NCBI RefSeq assembly: GCF_019207085.1
Contig: NZ_JAATOM010000012.1
Coordinates: 62,001 to 126,000 of the forward strand
Origin: Variovorax sp. dw_308
Lineage (GTDB): Bacteria > Pseudomonadota > Gammaproteobacteria > Burkholderiales > Burkholderiaceae_C
Direction: 5' to 3'
DNA length: 64,000 bases
Shown here: positions 1 through 9,000 of the stretch, piece after piece
Layout: every line of letters begins with the position of its first letter
How positions within the stretch are numbered: the first letter of the stretch is position 1
Translations under genes and position numbers: made by a program
The notes under the pieces: generated by a model
The model's input: only the letters and a program-made list of their open reading frames with translations
Told to the model about the DNA's origin: nothing
The model's database searches: none

Positions 1-639
1 CGCAGCGCTCGCACCGGCTGCCTGCGCGCGTGCTGCTGCGGCCTCGGCGGCAGCCACTGCGCCATCGGCCTGGTGCTGGTCGGCACGCGCAAGGTCGCCG
101 GCTTTCACGCGCCGTTCCACATCCGCGGCCAGCAGTCGAGCGTTGGTCAGTTGATCGCGCGCCAGATCGACGTCGACCTGTGCCCGCTGCCATTGCCACC
201 ACGCCTCGCGCAGCACGCCGGCCAAGCGCAGCCGGGCCGCGAGCGCGCGGCTCTCGACACCTGCGGCCTCGGCATCCGCAAGCGCACTACTGCTGGAACG
301 CTCACGGGGCAGCCACAGCGGGATGGCCACGCCGACCTCCAGTTCGCGCGCGCCGAGGTCCCGGTTGAACCGGTCGGTCTTGTTCGAGATGGCAAGCGCT
401 GGCGGCTCAGGCGTCCAGGCTTGTGCGGCGTCCTGCCGGGCCCTGGCAGCGTCGTGGCGCAAACGCAATGCTGCTGCTTCGGGTTGGCGCGACCATGCGG
501 CCTCGAAGGCCTGTCGCAGCGTCGTCGCCGCAGGCTCGATCGTGCGCGGTTGCGCGGCAGCGCCAGCCCCGCAAAGGATGGCCAGCGCGATCGCGTGAAC
601 GCGCACGAGGCCCAGTAGTCTTCGTTTTCTTCGGTGCAT
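1..639 (-). CDS. czcC: CzcC-like outer membrane efflux protein (partial, C-terminus outside window)
   Basis: This is a TolC-family outer membrane channel of an RND cation exporter. It would pass periplasmic metal ions to the outside together with CzcB and CzcA, which should lie beyond the left edge. Reading right to left, the frame stays open to the window edge for 213 codons. The start ATG has GGAGG just upstream. A basic N-terminus and hydrophobic stretch (residues 1-28) form a signal peptide. The rest is an Ala/Arg/Glu-rich helical repeat with the LRQAFEAAW and AARARQDAAQAW patterns of the outer-membrane efflux domain, which suggests coiled coil. The upstream CzcI-like gene on the same strand supports czc rather than a drug-efflux channel. 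The substrate metal cannot be told from this fragment. Confidence 0.8.
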   Translation of the reverse strand, partial: MHRRKRRLLGLVRVHAIALAILCGAGAAAQPRTIEPAATTLRQAFEAAWSRQPEAAALRLRHDAARARQDAAQAWTPEPPALAISNKTDRFNRDLGARELEVGVAIPLWLPRERSSSSALADAEAAGVESRALAARLRLAGVLREAWWQWQRAQVDVDLARDQLTNARLLAADVERRVKAGDLARADQHQADGAVAAAEAAAARAQAAGASAA

Positions 640-784
640 CCGATCCTCCGGTGAAGTTGAAACTCACGAGAGATCGGCGAGGTGCGATCGATAGGATCGC
701 CACGCACGGCATACGCCAGCGCGACGCGCGGCTCAGTGCCGTGCGCGAACGGTGCTCAGGGAATGTGAGGTGCCGCCCCGCCGA

Positions 785-1120
785 TCAGGCGAGGCGTGCC
801 CATTTCGGGCGATCGGGCGGAGATGCAGGCGGCGCACGCAGCGCCGCCCGGGACCACGGCGCGGGCTGGCCGGCACCGGCACGATGGCCATCGGAAACAA
901 CCAGCAGAAGCATCGCGCCAGGGCTGTGGCAATGGTCGCAGTGGGCTTCGGATGCGCCCGCATTCGAACCACCTTGATCGTCGTCATGGTGCGCGTCCAC
1001 ATGGTGGGCCACATGCGCCGGGCGTTCGATGGGCTCATCGCCGCAATAGGCGGCCGCCGCGCTCCAGCTCGACAGGAGCGGGAGGAGAACCAGCATGAAC
1101 AGGGAGAGCCAGCGACGCAT
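785..1120 (-). CDS. czcI: CzcI-family metal-resistance periplasmic protein
   Basis: A small protein of 111 residues. It begins MRRWLSLFMLVLLPL, a signal peptide very like those of CzcI proteins that head czcICBA operons. The mature part has one Cys just after the signal peptide (AYCGDEP), a His/Asp stretch (HVAHHVDAHHDDD) and an HCDHCH motif near residues 68-73, all suited to binding divalent metal. CzcI is thought to act in the periplasm as an accessory or regulatory protein of the czc system. It lies 145 bases upstream of czcC on the same strand. I start at MRRW because the upstream extension of the frame is low-complexity Arg/Thr sequence shadowing the histidine-rich tail of the neighbouring gene. 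Confidence 0.75.
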   Translation of the reverse strand: MRRWLSLFMLVLLPLLSSWSAAAAYCGDEPIERPAHVAHHVDAHHDDDQGGSNAGASEAHCDHCHSPGAMLLLVVSDGHRAGAGQPAPWSRAALRAPPASPPDRPKWARLA

Positions 1121-1217
1121 CGCGGGCGAGTCTAGCAGCGCGATGATTGCCCTTGCCTCGCCCACGGGAGATGTGCGCTCGCTCGAGGGGGTGTGGTCAA
1201 CAGCAGCCACCCCTTGC

Positions 1218-2270
1218 TCAATGCGGGTGCCGGTGATGCGCATCGGGGAAATGCGGGTGCGCGTGTTCCAGCGGCTCGTGGCGATGCCAATGCGAGTGAC
1301 GCGCGCCCTCCTCGATGCCCGGCGGATGCGGATGCTGGTGGTGCGCGTCATGCTCATGCGCGTGCTCGTGTTCCATGGCCTCGTGGACATGGGCGTGCGC
1401 GTGGTCCTCGCTCAGGTGCAGCCAGACGCCGATGCCCATCAGGAGGCCGGCCGCCAGCAAGCGCGCATCGACGGCTTCACCCAGCATCGCCACGGCCACC
1501 AATGCGCCAAAAAAGGGTGCCACCGAAAAATAGGCGCCGGTTCGCGCGGTGCCCAGGTGCCGCAGGCTCACGACAAACAACGCAAGGCTCAGCCCGTAGG
1601 CCAGGAAGCCCAGCGTCATGGCACCGGCCACCAGAGCCGCGGACGGCAGCGCAGCGCCCATCGCGAAGGCCAGCGACAGGTTGACGACGCCGGCAGCGAG
1701 GCCCTTGACCGACGCGATCCACATCGCGTCGTTGAGCGAGACCTTCCGGGTCAGGTTGTTGTCGACGGCCCATGCAAGGCAAGCACCCAGCACCAGCAAC
1801 GCGGGCCATGCATCGCCGAAGCTCGCCTCGCCCGGCCAGCTCAGGACCAAGGCGCCGATCACGATGCACAGCATGCCGAGCGCAATGCGCCGGTCGAAGT
1901 TCTCCCGGAAGGCAAACCAGGCAAGCAACGCGGTGAACACGCCTTCGGCATTCAGCAGCAGGGACGCACCGGATGCCGGCAAGCGCGAGAGCCCCAGCAT
2001 CAACAGGACAGGGCCCACCACGCCACCCGACAGGACCGCGCCTGCCAGCCAAACGCCCTGTCCCTGCGGCAGTTCGACCCGCGGCGCGCGCCGCAGCCTT
2101 CGCAGCAACGCGAGGCCGATGCCTGAGCCAAGGTAGAGAAGTCCCGCGAGCATCCACGGACCGACGCCCTCCAGCAGCCGCTTGGCCAGCGGTGTTCCGA
2201 TGCCGAAGAGCAGTGCGGCCGCCAGTGCTGCCGCAACGCCGGGTTGGTCGATGGTCTCCCTGATCTTCAT
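1218..2270 (-). CDS. DMT/EamA-family permease with histidine-rich C-terminal tail
   Basis: An inner-membrane transporter of 350 residues. Residues 10-285 hold about ten hydrophobic segments in two EamA repeats (for example LFGIGTPLAKRLLEG and FSVAPFFGALVAV). From about residue 288 the protein changes to a soluble tail with more than 20 histidines (patterns such as HAHAHVHEAMEHEH and HRHPH at the very end). Such tails bind Zn, Ni or Co in cation transporters, but EamA permeases usually end shortly after the tenth helix. The gene lies just upstream of czcI and czcC in the same orientation with a 97-base gap, so it may be the first gene of the metal operon. Substrate is unknown. A role in metal export or sensing is inference from the tail and the neighbours. 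Confidence 0.8.
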   Translation of the reverse strand: MKIRETIDQPGVAAALAAALLFGIGTPLAKRLLEGVGPWMLAGLLYLGSGIGLALLRRLRRAPRVELPQGQGVWLAGAVLSGGVVGPVLLMLGLSRLPASGASLLLNAEGVFTALLAWFAFRENFDRRIALGMLCIVIGALVLSWPGEASFGDAWPALLVLGACLAWAVDNNLTRKVSLNDAMWIASVKGLAAGVVNLSLAFAMGAALPSAALVAGAMTLGFLAYGLSLALFVVSLRHLGTARTGAYFSVAPFFGALVAVAMLGEAVDARLLAAGLLMGIGVWLHLSEDHAHAHVHEAMEHEHAHEHDAHHQHPHPPGIEEGARHSHWHRHEPLEHAHPHFPDAHHRHPH

Positions 2271-2321
2271 GAGTGGCTGTCTGCCCGCGTCTGGAATCCT
2301 CTTGCAGAGGGAATGACGAAG

Positions 2322-3239
2322 CTACGTCGGCGTAGTCTTGACGTCCGGCTGCGCGTTGCCGAAGGGATGTTCAGGCAACGGGATGAATTCCGTTTCGCCG
2401 GGCACGTGACCCATGCGCTGCGCCTTCCAGTCGGCGCCCGCTTCGAGGATGCGCTCGCGCCGGCTGGATACGAAGTTCCAGGTGATGAAGCGCGGGCCGT
2501 CGAGTGGGTCGCCGCCGATCACGACCAGGCGCACCGCCGTTTGCGCTTCCAGCGAGGCGCCGGTGTTGTCGGCCAGCGCGGCCATGGTGTGCTCCGCCAC
2601 GGGCGCGCCGTCGAGCATGACGTCCCCTTCGACGACGTAGATCGCCATCTCCCGCGCCAGCGCCGGCAGTTCGAACCACTCGCCGGCGGGCAAAGCGATG
2701 TCGAGGTACAGCGTCGGCGCGAACGTCTTCACTGGCGAGGTGAGCCCGAAGGCCGTGCCGATCAGCACCCGCACCGGAACGCCCTGCACCACCGTCTCGG
2801 GAATGTCCGATGCGGCTGTGTGCTCGAAACTCGGGTCTGTTTCCTCGAAGGCTTGTGGCAGTGCACACCACAGTTGCAGACCGTGGTTCACATAGCTCGC
2901 ATCGAGCAGCCGCTCGGGCTTGCGTTCGGAATGCACGATGCCACGCCCGGCGGTCATCCAGTTGATGGCGCCCGGCAGGATCTCCTGCACGCTGCCGATG
3001 CTGTCGCGATGCATCATCGCGCCCTCGAACAGGTAGGTGACCGTGGCCAGTCCGATGTGCGGATGCGGCCGCACGTCGTGCGCGTTGCCGGGCTGCTCGG
3101 TGGCCGGGCCGAAGTGGTCGAAGAAGACGAAGGGTCCGACCGATCGGCGCTTCGCGGCAGGCAGCAGGCGCCTGACCTTGAAGCCGCCGCCGAGGTCCTT
3201 GTCGGCGGGTTGCAGCAACTGGAGCGAGTCTGGGTTCAT
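2322..3239 (-). CDS. Pirin family protein
   Basis: A bicupin of about 305 residues. The N-terminal cupin holds the metal-ligand pattern HPHIGLATVTYLFEG followed by the pirin signature AGRGIVHSE; the C-terminal half is a second, pirin-type cupin. Pirins are iron-binding cytoplasmic proteins, some with quercetinase activity. I begin at MNPDSLQ because the frame upstream of it is not pirin-like. The upstream space carries a dispersed repeat, and the next gene is a flavodoxin in the same orientation. Pirins often sit next to redox or quinone genes, as here. The physiological substrate cannot be inferred. Confidence 0.85.
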   Translation of the reverse strand: MNPDSLQLLQPADKDLGGGFKVRRLLPAAKRRSVGPFVFFDHFGPATEQPGNAHDVRPHPHIGLATVTYLFEGAMMHRDSIGSVQEILPGAINWMTAGRGIVHSERKPERLLDASYVNHGLQLWCALPQAFEETDPSFEHTAASDIPETVVQGVPVRVLIGTAFGLTSPVKTFAPTLYLDIALPAGEWFELPALAREMAIYVVEGDVMLDGAPVAEHTMAALADNTGASLEAQTAVRLVVIGGDPLDGPRFITWNFVSSRRERILEAGADWKAQRMGHVPGETEFIPLPEHPFGNAQPDVKTTPT

Positions 3240-3309
3240 GGCCGCGATCATGCTGGAAACGGGCCTGCGATGCACGTCGCTGCGCCGCAATCAGGGCAGC
3301 GGCGACGAA

Positions 3310-3487
3310 GAAGGTGTGACGATTTCGTAGCGAGGGCGCCGAGGTCGGTTTGAGGAGCGGAACTGCACTCCCGTGCAGTGACAACGAAGTTGCGGCAGAG
3401 GCTAACAACTGCGCGAAGCGCTTGCTATGCCGGAGCCAACACCGCAGGCCCGAGATCGGCGGCCGCAGTAGAAAGATTCACACCTTC
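3310..3487. repeat. Dispersed element with 10-bp inverted ends, copy 1
   Basis: The stretch starts GAAGGTGTGA and ends TCACACCTTC, an exact inverted repeat. Its interior (TTTCGTAGCGAGGGCGCC, then GAGGAGCGGAAC, GCACTCCCGTGCAGTG, CCCGAGATCGG and GGCCGCAG) matches, in order, the segment at 57326-57446. Copy 1 carries about 58 extra bases after GCAGTGAC. Its right end supplies the TGA stop codon of the flavodoxin. It contains no credible gene. A non-autonomous mobile repeat or a conserved RNA or terminator structure are the two readings. Confidence 0.75.
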
Positions 3488-4038
3488 GGTGCCTGGCGGG
3501 TTGCGATGCTGGCCACCCTCTCCCCGAAAGCCCGTGCCGTCTCCAGATCCCCCTTGGACATCTCGCCCGGGCTCGCATCGGTCGGCGAGGTGGTCATCAA
3601 CCCGCCGTAGCCGCCGACGTAGTTGAGCGACTCGCGCGTGGCGGCCTTGTTGTTGCTCGGCATGAGGCCCTGGCTGATCCACAGGCCGTGGTGCTGCATG
3701 GCGAGCGTCCACAGGTAGGTGATGGTCGCGTACTTGTCGCCGTTCATGGCGGCGCTGTTGGTGAAGCCGGCGAAAAGTTTGTCTCGCCAGCCCTGGGCGA
3801 ACCAGACCTTCGACGAAGCATCGGCAAAGCGCTTGAACTGCCAGCTCGGACCGCCCATGTAGGTGGGCGCGCCCAGGATGATGGCGTCCGCCGCGGCAAG
3901 CATCTCCCATCCGCCTGCCGGCAGCTTGCCGTCGCCGTCAATCTGCAGAAGCACCGCGCCGGCGCCGTCCGCCACGGCCTGCGCCACGCGCTGGGTGTGG
4001 CCGTAGCCTGAATGAAAAACGACGACGATGTCGGCCAT
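3478..4038 (-). CDS. Flavodoxin/WrbA-like NAD(P)H:quinone oxidoreductase family protein
   Basis: A 186-residue flavodoxin-fold protein. It starts MADIVVVFHSGYGHT, where the loop after the first beta strand binds the FMN phosphate. LGAPTYMGGPSWQFKRF near residue 70 is the second FMN loop seen in WrbA-type proteins. Such enzymes make two-electron reductions of quinones in the cytosol. The start is the first Met before the beta strand; the 78 codons upstream in frame look non-coding. The stop codon lies inside the terminal repeat of the dispersed element, so the last residues (APKV) are encoded by repeat sequence. It reads towards the pirin and may share its operon. Confidence 0.8.
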   Translation of the reverse strand: MADIVVVFHSGYGHTQRVAQAVADGAGAVLLQIDGDGKLPAGGWEMLAAADAIILGAPTYMGGPSWQFKRFADASSKVWFAQGWRDKLFAGFTNSAAMNGDKYATITYLWTLAMQHHGLWISQGLMPSNNKAATRESLNYVGGYGGLMTTSPTDASPGEMSKGDLETARAFGERVASIATRQAPKV

Positions 4039-4478
4039 GAATGTCCTTGGCGAAGGGTGACGGGAGCGACGGCATGACGATCGCTTCGTCCATCGCCGTG
4101 CAGTGCCGGCGATTCTGCCGTGCCGGCGCCCCCTTCGATTCGCTTCCCCGGGAGGCTGGAAGCTGCGCCGGATCCCGAATTCATGGCCACGCACCGATTT
4201 CGGCGACAAGCCGTCGTCAGGGATGCAGGCGAATCCAGGCTGGGCAGGGAATAAGCGCGCCAAAGCCCGCATCCGCGGGCCAGGAAGGATCAGGCTCGGG
4301 CAGGGACGGTGGAAGCCCTGTCACTGCACATTGCATGCGCCTGGAATTCAAAGTGGCGGAACGCTCGGCGGGCTCCCGCCGCTCGAGCGGGAGCCTGATA
4401 TGACTCATCGGCACCGGGCGATCGCGCTGCGCGACGGGGTTGGCCGCCGCCACGCTGTCGCCCGTACCCCACCGCTGC
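4039..4478. other. Intergenic region, no gene seen
   Basis: There are 440 bases between the flavodoxin start and the DoxX stop. Short frames exist on both strands, but none has protein-like composition or a good start. The only clear structure is the hairpin at 4371-4395. The promoter of the flavodoxin gene should lie at the left end. Confidence 0.5.
4371..4395 (-). terminator. Perfect 9-bp hairpin after doxX, possible terminator
   Basis: GGCTCCCGC and GCGGGAGCC pair perfectly around a 7-base loop, about 85 bases past the DoxX stop. There is no T run on either side, so it would be an atypical intrinsic terminator or an RNA-stabilising hairpin. Confidence 0.4.
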
Positions 4479-4925
4479 TCAGCGCTTGCCGTCGAAGCTC
4501 AACCGCCCTGCCCCGAAACCGGCCAGCGCGATGAGACCACCGGCAATGGCCATGTTCTTGTTGAAGTTGATCGTCTGCATCATCTTCATCGCGTCAGGCG
4601 CCGACCAGTACTTGTGGAAGAACAGCGCCGCGGCCACGGTGAACACGGCCATGGCCAGCGCGGTCAGGCGCGTCTTGAAGCCCAGCAGCAGCGCGATGCC
4701 GAGGCCGACCTCCACGAAGATGGCGATGGCCGCGCCGACTTCCGGCAGTGGCAAGCCCGCCGAAGCGACGTAGCCGACGGTGCCCGTGAAGTTCATGAGC
4801 TTGCCGATGCCGGCCGGGATGAACAGGTACGCGATCAGGATGCGGCCGATGAGCGCCGTGATGTCCTGGAACGAATTGGTCGAGACGCCCGAAGAAAAGG
4901 TCGAGGTGGTGGAAGCTGAGGCCAT
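4479..4925 (-). CDS. DoxX family membrane protein
   Basis: A small inner-membrane protein of 148 residues with four hydrophobic helices. RILIAYLFIPAGIGKLMNF in the first helix and the Glu in FVEVGLGIALLLGF in the second are typical of DoxX. DoxX proteins act in membrane redox chemistry linked to quinones or thiols. AAGGAG stands a suitable distance before the chosen ATG. The gene follows a pirin in the same orientation by 117 bases; pirin plus DoxX under a divergent LysR regulator is a frequent arrangement in proteobacteria. Substrate is unknown. Confidence 0.85.
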   Translation of the reverse strand: MASASTTSTFSSGVSTNSFQDITALIGRILIAYLFIPAGIGKLMNFTGTVGYVASAGLPLPEVGAAIAIFVEVGLGIALLLGFKTRLTALAMAVFTVAAALFFHKYWSAPDAMKMMQTINFNKNMAIAGGLIALAGFGAGRLSFDGKR

Positions 4926-5042
4926 GACTGACTCCTTGGTTGAGAAAAACAAATGGGTACCGTGCTGCGGGACCGGGCGGGCCGACCGCGGCTGTGATGC
5001 GTGGGATGAAGCGCCGCGACCTGCGCGGCGCCTGTAGGTGAA

Positions 5043-5744
5043 CTACGGATTCAGGTCGAAGACCAGGACTTCCGCGTCCTTGCCGCCGGAGAGCGTGAGC
5101 GTCGACTCGCCTTCGAGCATGGCGGCGTCGCCGGTGCCCAGCTTCTGGCCGTTCACTTCAAGCTCGCCGCGCACCAGGTGCACGTAGTTCTTGCGCTTCG
5201 GGTCCAGCGCCAGCGTGGCTTGCTCGTCGCCGTCGATGAGGCCGGCGAACAGCTTCGCGTCGGCATTCACCTTGACGGAGCCATCGGCGCCATCGGGCGA
5301 TGCGACCAGGCGAAGCTTGCCGCGCTTTTCGGCCACGTCGAAATTCTTCTGCTCATAGTCGGGCGCGATGCCGCGCACGTTGGGCTCGATCCAGATCTGC
5401 AGGAAGTGCGTGGTCTGGTCGGTCTTGTGGTTGAACTCGCTGTGCTGGACGCCGCGCCCCGCGCTCATGCGCTGCACGTCGCCGGGCGGGATCGACTTCA
5501 CGTTGCCCATGCTGTCCTTGTGGGCCAGTTCGCCCGACAGCACGTAGCTGATGATCTCCATGTCCTTGTGGCCGTGGGTGCCGAAACCGGCGCCACCTGC
5601 CACGCGGTCTTCGTTGATCACGCGCAGGTTGCCGAAGCCCATGTGGGCCGGATCGTAGTAGCCAGCGAACGAGAAACTGTGGAATGAACGCAGCCAGCCA
5701 TGGTCGGCATAACCGCGGTCTTGTGATTTACGGACTTGCAACAT
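5043..5744 (-). CDS. Pirin family protein (YhaK-like)
   Basis: A bicupin of 233 residues, the usual length of YhaK. Key motifs are HSFSFAGYYDP near the N-terminus, THGHKDMEIISYVLSGEL with the cupin metal ligands, and SAGRGVQHSEFN. It differs from the longer pirin at 2322. YhaK-type pirins are cytosolic and have been linked to oxidative stress. It is divergent from a LysR gene whose presumed operator lies between them, which suggests control by that regulator. DoxX is the next gene downstream. Confidence 0.88.
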   Translation of the reverse strand: MLQVRKSQDRGYADHGWLRSFHSFSFAGYYDPAHMGFGNLRVINEDRVAGGAGFGTHGHKDMEIISYVLSGELAHKDSMGNVKSIPPGDVQRMSAGRGVQHSEFNHKTDQTTHFLQIWIEPNVRGIAPDYEQKNFDVAEKRGKLRLVASPDGADGSVKVNADAKLFAGLIDGDEQATLALDPKRKNYVHLVRGELEVNGQKLGTGDAAMLEGESTLTLSGGKDAEVLVFDLNP

Positions 5745-5863
5745 CGTTGAACTCCTGAGGCCCAAATGGCCTTCTCTTCGAATGCCGCGCCGGATGCGCA
5801 GCGGATGTGAAGAACTTTAGGGCGTGCAATCCTCCGCACCAGCGCGCGGTTTTGATGGCACCA

Positions 5864-5878
5864 TTCAAATAATTTGAA
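5864..5878. promoter_or_regulatory. LysR-type operator dyad between pirin and LysR genes
   Basis: TTCAAATAATTTGAA is a perfect 15-bp dyad of the T-N11-A form used by LysR proteins. It ends three bases before the LysR start codon and lies in the divergent control region, so it could serve both autorepression and control of the pirin-DoxX genes. It stands out as AT-rich in a GC-rich setting. Confidence 0.7.
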
Positions 5879-5881
5879 CGA

Positions 5882-6847
5882 ATGACCCGCCAAATGCCTT
5901 CACCGCGCGATGTCCTGACCCCCGACGCCCTGGCGATGCTGCAGACGGTGGCGGCCACCGGCAGCTTTGCCGCCGCCGCGCGATCGTTGAACCTGGTGCC
6001 CAGCGCTCTGAGCTACCGTGTGCGGCAGATCGAGGATGCGCTGGACGTGCTGCTGTTCGACCGCAGCGCGCGCCAGGCCCGCTTGACCGAGGCCGGCGCG
6101 GAGCTGCTGCGCGAGACCGATCGCCTGCTGGCCGACATCGACGCGGTCGCCAACCGCGTGAAGCGCGTGGCCACGGGTTGGGAGCCGCAACTGACCATTG
6201 CGCTGGACAGCGTGATCGCGCGCGACCCAGTGCTGGACCTCGTCGGCGCTTTCTATGCGCTCGAACCGCCGACGCGATTGAAGCTGCGCAACGAGACCCT
6301 GCTCGGCACCATCGAGGCGCTCAGCGTGGGCGAGGCGGACCTGGCGATCGGCACGGTGCTCGATGCATCGAGCCTGGCTTTCACCGCGACCGGCATCCGC
6401 ACGCGGCCGCTCGGCGAGTTGCGTTTTGTCTTCGCCGTCGCGCCGCACCATCCGCTTGCGCGCCTGACCGGGCCGCTCAGCGACGCGGTCATGCGGCAGC
6501 ATCGCGCGGTCGCGGTGGCGGACTCCTCGCGCGCCGGTCCGAGCATGACGGTCAACCTGGCCGGCGGACAAGACCGGCTGACCGTGCCGACGATGCACAC
6601 CAAGCTGTCGGCGCAATTGCATGGCCTCGGTGGCGGCTTCCTGCCAGAGCCGATGGCGCGTCCCTTCATCGAGGCCGGCCACCTGGTCGAGTGCCAGACC
6701 GAGCGCGTGATGCCGGTCGGCCAGATGCACGTCGCATGGCGCGCCCCCTCGGCGGGCAAGCCCGGACGCGCGCTGGAATGGTGGCTCGCGCAGTTTGAAC
6801 ACGAAGGTACGCGTCGCGCATTGCTGGAACGCCACAGGGGGCGTTGA
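5882..6847 (+). CDS. LysR family transcriptional regulator
   Basis: A 321-residue DNA-binding regulator. The N-terminal winged helix (residues 13-72) contains TGSFAAAARSLNLVPSALSYRVRQIEDAL, the LysR helix-turn-helix, followed by the long linker helix. Residues 95-300 form the effector-binding domain. The pirin and DoxX genes lie divergently to the left and are the likely targets. The effector is unknown; a quinone or other redox-active compound is a guess from the neighbours. Confidence 0.9.
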   Translation: MTRQMPSPRDVLTPDALAMLQTVAATGSFAAAARSLNLVPSALSYRVRQIEDALDVLLFDRSARQARLTEAGAELLRETDRLLADIDAVANRVKRVATGWEPQLTIALDSVIARDPVLDLVGAFYALEPPTRLKLRNETLLGTIEALSVGEADLAIGTVLDASSLAFTATGIRTRPLGELRFVFAVAPHHPLARLTGPLSDAVMRQHRAVAVADSSRAGPSMTVNLAGGQDRLTVPTMHTKLSAQLHGLGGGFLPEPMARPFIEAGHLVECQTERVMPVGQMHVAWRAPSAGKPGRALEWWLAQFEHEGTRRALLERHRGR

Positions 6848-6916
6848 TGCCCGCGCGAGGTAGAGTCGGAGAAGGTGTGAACGAACCCGAACACGTCGCA
6901 AAGAAAGAGACTCGTC

Positions 6917-7987
6917 ATGAAAGTACGCCCTCCCGCCGACCGCCATCGACCCACCGCCGCCAGGCATTTCGCCATCGTTGGTGCGGGCATCGCGGGCATC
7001 ACCGCAGCCCGCACGCTGGTGCAGGCCGGCCACCGCGTGACGGTGTTCGAGCGCAATTCCGGCGCGGGCGGCCGCATGGCCAGCGAGGCGACGCAGTTCG
7101 GCCGCTTCGACAGCGGCGCGCAGTACTTCACCATCCGCGATGACCGCTTCGCGCTGGCGCTGCAGACCGTGCATCCGCTGTGCAAGCCGTGGAGCGCCAA
7201 CCTCATCCGCGTGCTCGATGCGCATGGCCGCGTGGCCGAGGCCGCATTGCCCTCGCTGGAGCCGCATTGGGTCGCACAACCGGGGATGGACGCCCTGGTC
7301 GCCACGTGGGCGCGACCGCTCGGCGACGCGCTGGTGACCGATACCGAAGTGACCGGCATCGAACGCGATGCGCTCAATCCCGCACGCTGGCAGCTGCGCA
7401 CCACTGGCGCGGGCGACAGCTCCCATGTGTACTCTGATTTCGACAGCGTCCTCGTCACCGTGCCGGCAGGCCTCGCGCGCACGCTGCTCGCCAACAGCAA
7501 GGTGCCGGACACGCTCGGCAAGAAGATCGAGCATGTGCGCATCGCGCCCTGCTGGACGCTGATGATCGCGTTCCCGCAGGCCAACCAGCCGACCATGTCG
7601 CACCTCGGCCCGCAATGGAACGCCGCGCGCAGCAACCACCACCGCGTGGCCTGGCTGGCGCGCGAATCGTCCAAGCCCGGCCGCGACCCGATCGAGCGCT
7701 GGACGCTGCAGGCCAGCCCCGCCTGGTCGCAGGAACACATCCGCGACGATGCCCAGCGCGTCGAAGCCAAGCTGCTGCGCGCCTTCTCGGAAATCACCGG
7801 CATCCTGGCCACGCCGAGCTATTCGCAGGCCCGCTGCTGGCCCGAGGCGCAGACGCTGGCGCCGGCGGGCGCGTCCCACTTCTGGGATGCCGAGGCGCAG
7901 ATCGGGCTGGCCGGCGACTGGTGCACCGGGCATCGGGTCGAGGACGGATTCCTGTCGGGCCTCTCGCTTGCGCTGGATGTGATCTAA
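6917..7987 (+). CDS. NAD(P)/FAD-dependent oxidoreductase, renalase-like
   Basis: A flavoprotein of 356 residues. The FAD dinucleotide motif [24 protein letters not shown] is at residues 22-45, followed by [22 protein letters not shown], the second FAD contact typical of bacterial renalase-like amine oxidoreductases. [19 protein letters not shown] near the C-terminus is the closing FAD motif. Reactions of such enzymes include oxidation of reduced-nicotinamide isomers. It stands alone on the plus strand after the LysR gene. The exact substrate is not deducible. Confidence 0.85.
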   Translation: MKVRPPADRHRPTAARHFAIVGAGIAGITAARTLVQAGHRVTVFERNSGAGGRMASEATQFGRFDSGAQYFTIRDDRFALALQTVHPLCKPWSANLIRVLDAHGRVAEAALPSLEPHWVAQPGMDALVATWARPLGDALVTDTEVTGIERDALNPARWQLRTTGAGDSSHVYSDFDSVLVTVPAGLARTLLANSKVPDTLGKKIEHVRIAPCWTLMIAFPQANQPTMSHLGPQWNAARSNHHRVAWLARESSKPGRDPIERWTLQASPAWSQEHIRDDAQRVEAKLLRAFSEITGILATPSYSQARCWPEAQTLAPAGASHFWDAEAQIGLAGDWCTGHRVEDGFLSGLSLALDVI

Positions 7988-8100
7988 GGCTCACGCCCAG
8001 GCTCCGCGCACGGCGTGCGCCTTCCCCCCAAGGGAACGCCAATCGCCCGGCAAGGCCCGTTTCACGCTGTTCGCGGACTGGGTGCCCACAGACTCCGGCA

Positions 8101-9000
8101 ATGCCCGCGATTCCTTCCGGTCGATTCGCCCCATCGCCCACCGGCCCGCTGCACGCAGGCTCGCTGGTCGCCGCGCTGGCAAGCTGGCTCGACGTGCGCG
8201 CACGCGGACCGCAGGCGGAATGGCTGGTGCGGATCGAAGATGCCGACACCGAACGCTGCCTGCCCGGCATGGGCGACGTCATCCTGCAGCAACTCGCGGC
8301 CTGCGGACTGGCGCCGGATGAACCCCCGGGGTGGCAGACGCAGCGCGTCGCGCTCTACCAGCAGGCGCTGGACACTTTGCAATCGCTGGACCGGGCCTAT
8401 CCCTGCGCCTGCTCGCGCAAGGACATCGAGCATGCGCTGACGCGGCTGGGCCTCGTGCACCACCGACACGGCGAGCGCGTCTACCCCGGCACCTGCAGGG
8501 ACGGATTGCGTGGCAAGCCCGCACGCGCGTGGCGCTTCCGCGTGCCGCCCGGCGATGTTCAATGGGTCGACCGCCGGCTCGGCGCGCAGCACCAGGACGT
8601 TGGCGCGGAGGTCGGCGACTTCATCCTCAAGCGTGCCGACGGCCCCTGGGCCTACCAGCTCGCGGTCGTCGTCGACGATGCGGCGCAGGGCATCACCGAC
8701 GTCGTGCGCGGCGAAGACCTGGCCGACAACACGGCCCGCCAGATCCTGCTGCAACGCGCGCTCGGCCTGCCGACGCCCAGCTACCTGCACACGCCGCTGG
8801 TGCTCGCGGCGGACGGCCAGAAGCTCTCCAAGCAGAACGGCGCACAGCCGCTGGATACCGGCACACCCGCTGCCGCACTGACGGCTCTCAAGGCCGCCGC
8901 CGTCGCGCTCGGCCTCCCCGCCGGCAGCGCGGCCACCCTCCCCGAGGCGCTAGCCGCATGGGTGCCCGCATGGCGCGATCTCTACAATCCGGCCCCGTGA
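8101..9000 (+). CDS. gluQ: Glutamyl-Q tRNA(Asp) synthetase
   Basis: A truncated glutamyl-tRNA synthetase-like enzyme of 299 residues that attaches glutamate to queuosine at the wobble position of tRNA(Asp). It shows [15 protein letters not shown] (HIGH-like signature, residues 7-21), the zinc-site cysteines in CACSRKD and YPGTC, and KLSKQNGA as the KMSKS-like motif. It lacks the anticodon-binding domain of full GltX, as GluQ does. The stop codon overlaps the GTG start of trmB, so the two tRNA-modifying genes are probably co-translated. Confidence 0.92.
   Translation: MPAIPSGRFAPSPTGPLHAGSLVAALASWLDVRARGPQAEWLVRIEDADTERCLPGMGDVILQQLAACGLAPDEPPGWQTQRVALYQQALDTLQSLDRAYPCACSRKDIEHALTRLGLVHHRHGERVYPGTCRDGLRGKPARAWRFRVPPGDVQWVDRRLGAQHQDVGAEVGDFILKRADGPWAYQLAVVVDDAAQGITDVVRGEDLADNTARQILLQRALGLPTPSYLHTPLVLAADGQKLSKQNGAQPLDTGTPAAALTALKAAAVALGLPAGSAATLPEALAAWVPAWRDLYNPAP

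Noticed and set aside
5900-7933. Very long minus-strand open frame opposite the LysR and FAD oxidoreductase genes
   Set aside because: It crosses two clear plus-strand genes, has an Arg/Ala/His-rich composition and no recognisable domain; high GC leaves such frames open by chance.
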